Source: Byssochlamys sp. IMV 00236 (taxonomy: Eukaryota > Ascomycota > Eurotiomycetes > Eurotiales > Thermoascaceae). Taken from it: DNA of 10,977 nucleotides. A program made the position numbers and the translations under genes. Position 1 is the first letter of the stretch; every line of letters begins with the position of its first letter. The DNA lies in assembly GCA_001931875.2 (NCBI GenBank), contig MSJH02000689.1, forward strand, positions 1 through 10,977. The letters run 5' to 3'. The notes under the pieces are model-generated. The model did no database searches. It was given only the letters and a program-made list of their open reading frames with translations, and was not told where the DNA came from. Shown in pieces: positions 9,603 to 10,977 of the stretch.

Positions 9603-9631
<29 letters not shown>
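9603..9631 (+). repeat. Poly-T tract, 29 nt
   Basis: This is an uninterrupted run of 29 T followed by AGGCGCATCC. It lies about 130 nt upstream of the asparaginyl-tRNA synthetase start, on whose strand it reads as poly-A. It may be a nucleosome-excluding poly(dA:dT) promoter element, a slipped microsatellite, or the tail of an old retrocopy. No target-site duplication is obvious by eye. Confidence 0.9.
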
Positions 9632-9633
<2 letters not shown>

Positions 9634-10254
9634 GCGCATCCAAAAAAGGTTCGTGAAAGGTTCCACAGCCCTTGACGTATCCATATCGTCTGTTATTTTG
9701 ACTGAATGAATACTGTAACCGTTCAACTGCATTTATAAGGATGATCTGCTAGCATCTGCCTTGAAATTTTCTCTCAACCTCCCAACATCATTCAGTCTTT
9801 ACCTCAAATATGCTCAAGCAGTATCCGGGTGTACAGTATTAAAGTATATAGGACATCCGACGGTGATCCTTGGAAAATCATGCAAACTTATTCCAGTGCT
9901 ATTCATGATCGTATTGCATTTATCAATGATATAATTGTGGATAAGAATAAGGCCCAAAGAAAAGATCTGTAAGACATAAGTTTTTGTGACGTTACCCACT
10001 TCACGGACTCACACACACAAACATACAAATATGTATATACACGAAGGGGCATATTTACTCATTCTATAGGCATAAAAGAGGAACAAGATAAGGTTATAGA
10101 CATAAAGTATGAGTTGTACTATTCATAGACGCATACTGTATTTTTATTAATTATTGACATTAATTTTATAAAATGTTGTCATAAAATAAAAAAATTATTT
10201 GCGTAAAAAGACGACAAAGAAAAATATGTTTGAATAAAACGACATCATGTCAAA

Positions 10255-10266
10255 AGAGAGAGAGAG
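10255..10266 (+). repeat. Short (AG)6 repeat in purine-rich stretch
   Basis: Six AG units are followed at 10285-10299 by a further GA/A-rich run. On the minus strand this is a CT-rich tract downstream of a perfect TACTAAC (10309-10303), which would suit an intron 3' region. Confidence 0.8.
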
Positions 10267-10364
10267 ACAATGAGTATATGTAGAAAAAGAGAGAAAAAGT
10301 ATGTTAGTATTAGAGCACATATCCTAACATTAGTCTTACTTACCACCGAAGTGCATTCTGGGGA

Positions 10365-10382
10365 GGGTAGCGATGACTACCC
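10365..10382. repeat. Perfect 6-bp hairpin (GGGTAG / CTACCC)
   Basis: Arms 10365-10370 and 10377-10382 enclose a 6-nt loop (CGATGA). On the minus strand the hairpin sits just 8 nt upstream of an ATG (10356-10354), which is followed after 13 nt by a GTAAGT donor. Whether it forms in RNA is unknown. Confidence 0.6.
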
Positions 10383-10409
10383 AGGATAGTTTAAACAAAA
10401 AAAAAAAAA

Positions 10410-10466
10410 GGAACGGAGGACAGAGAGAACCCAGAGCACAAGAAGAGGCAACTGGGAGAACGTTCC
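10410..10466. repeat. Nested inverted repeats in GC-richer island
   Basis: Outer arms are GGAACG (10410-10415) and CGTTCC (10461-10466). Inner arms are CCCAG (10430-10434) and CTGGG (10452-10456). The surrounding island (about 10409-10535) is clearly GC-richer and more purine-biased than its AT-rich flanks. I do not recognise U1, U2, U4, U5, U6, SRP, RNase P or 5S RNA in it. Confidence 0.5.
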
Positions 10467-10977
10467 AGATGTACACGCCAGAGAGCAAAAAGGGCGGGAC
10501 AAGCGAGTCAGGGCAAGGACCATGAGGACAGGCTAGTTTTGATTTGTGAATCTTTGAACACTCAGAGGGATACTTGATAACTGCTGTAAAGAAGCAAAAA
10601 AAGGACTCAATTAATGTGAGTTTTTATACTTTTTTCTTTTCCAAACAAGTTTCAGGATCGGGTGCCTGGAACAAAGAAATCATATCAAATAGGAGCAATC
10701 TATATTGTGATTATTCAAGAATATGCATTGTCAAATATGACTACATGTTCTTCTGATTTCATGGAAAGACCGAATAAAGAATTTAAACTTTTACAAACAG
10801 ACTAAAGAGGGCTATTTCTAATATTAAGTTAATTTCAACTCCAAGACAGCCCACCTATTAATATTACGAAAATATTCTTGGCGACAACGAATTTACATTT
10901 CATGCAACATGAATTTTGTTCTCATCATGGGTGTATTTATTTTCGATCACAGGCGAATTTACTTTCCGAAAAGAGTG

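Larger units (their letters stand above)
9475..10977. other. 1.5-kb region with no confident gene
   Basis: It presumably contains the asparaginyl-tRNA synthetase promoter (next to 9474) and flanks of a gene beyond the right edge. No family-level protein match is recognisable in any frame. Contents seen: a 29-nt poly-T tract, an orphan open segment with acceptor and donor (about 9795-9968 plus), an AT-rich stretch (10140-10260) with a GA repeat, a hairpin and a GC-richer purine-skewed island (10350-10540), and a possible two-exon micro-gene on the minus strand (10683-10533). The last 50 nt contain an ATG (10928) open to the window end on the plus strand, but this is too short to call. Confidence 0.6.

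Noticed and set aside
9490..9732. Minus-strand 80-codon frame containing a poly-Lys run
   Set aside because: Its length depends on reading the 29-nt homopolymer as Lys codons; the rest has no family resemblance.
9903..9977. Minus-strand 24-residue frame resembling a signal peptide (MSYRSFLWALFLST...)
   Set aside because: It stops after 24 codons with no donor site leading to a following exon in frame; AT-rich DNA yields such hydrophobic frames by chance.
10335..10348. ACTTACC on the plus strand as the 5' end of a U1 snRNA
   Set aside because: It is simply the complement of a GTAAGT donor; the following sequence has no U1 stem-loop I protein-binding loop or Sm site that I can see.
10725..10770. 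Short minus-strand peptide EEHVVIFDNAY resembling the DDE region of a transposase
   Set aside because: It is only a 15-codon frame with no flanking transposase motifs, terminal inverted repeats or target duplication.
10928..10977. ATG at 10928 as the start of a new plus-strand gene running off the edge
   Set aside because: Only about 17 codons are visible, and the opposite strand is equally open, so neither can be supported.

Overview
The window is genomic DNA from a fungus. I read it as most likely Mucoromycota (Mucorales-type). The evidence is AT-rich DNA, genes split by short GT...AG introns (I resolve 22, of 46 to 78 nt), many poly-A/poly-T and pyrimidine tracts at gene starts, close protein resemblance to fungal and animal mitochondrial enzymes, and a methyltransferase of a type I associate with mucoralean genomes. 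No bacterial operon logic, transposon, CRISPR array, tRNA or rRNA gene is visible. All gene models below are my own splice reconstructions; every complete one closes in frame.

Layout from left to right: (1) the 3' two-thirds of a mitochondrial acyl-CoA dehydrogenase (+, 1-1053, cut by the window edge). (2) Convergent to it and only 35 nt away, a four-exon SAM-dependent methyltransferase (-, 2221-1089). (3) A two-exon mitochondrial malate dehydrogenase (-, 3511-2441). (4) An eight-exon PfkB-family sugar/nucleoside kinase resembling pseudouridine kinase (-, 5016-3618). (5) A 514-nt divergent promoter region with a CAA-repeat leader. (6) A nine-exon B56-type regulatory subunit of protein phosphatase 2A (+, 5531-7831). 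(7) Convergent to it, 74 nt away, a three-exon mitochondrial-type asparaginyl-tRNA synthetase (-, 9474-7906). (8) About 1.5 kb (9475-10977) without a confident gene. It holds a 29-nt poly-T tract, an orphan open segment that looks like an exon, a GC-richer purine-skewed island with nested inverted repeats, and a splice-site/branch-point arrangement with no convincing exons.

Three products are predicted to be mitochondrial (acyl-CoA dehydrogenase for beta-oxidation, malate dehydrogenase for the TCA cycle, asparaginyl-tRNA synthetase for organelle translation). Nothing shows that they are co-regulated; ordinary eukaryotic gene order explains the clustering. I found no convincing new biological system. 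The most useful leads are the unassigned substrates of the methyltransferase and the kinase, the leader of the B56 gene, and the unexplained 9.7-10.6 kb region.
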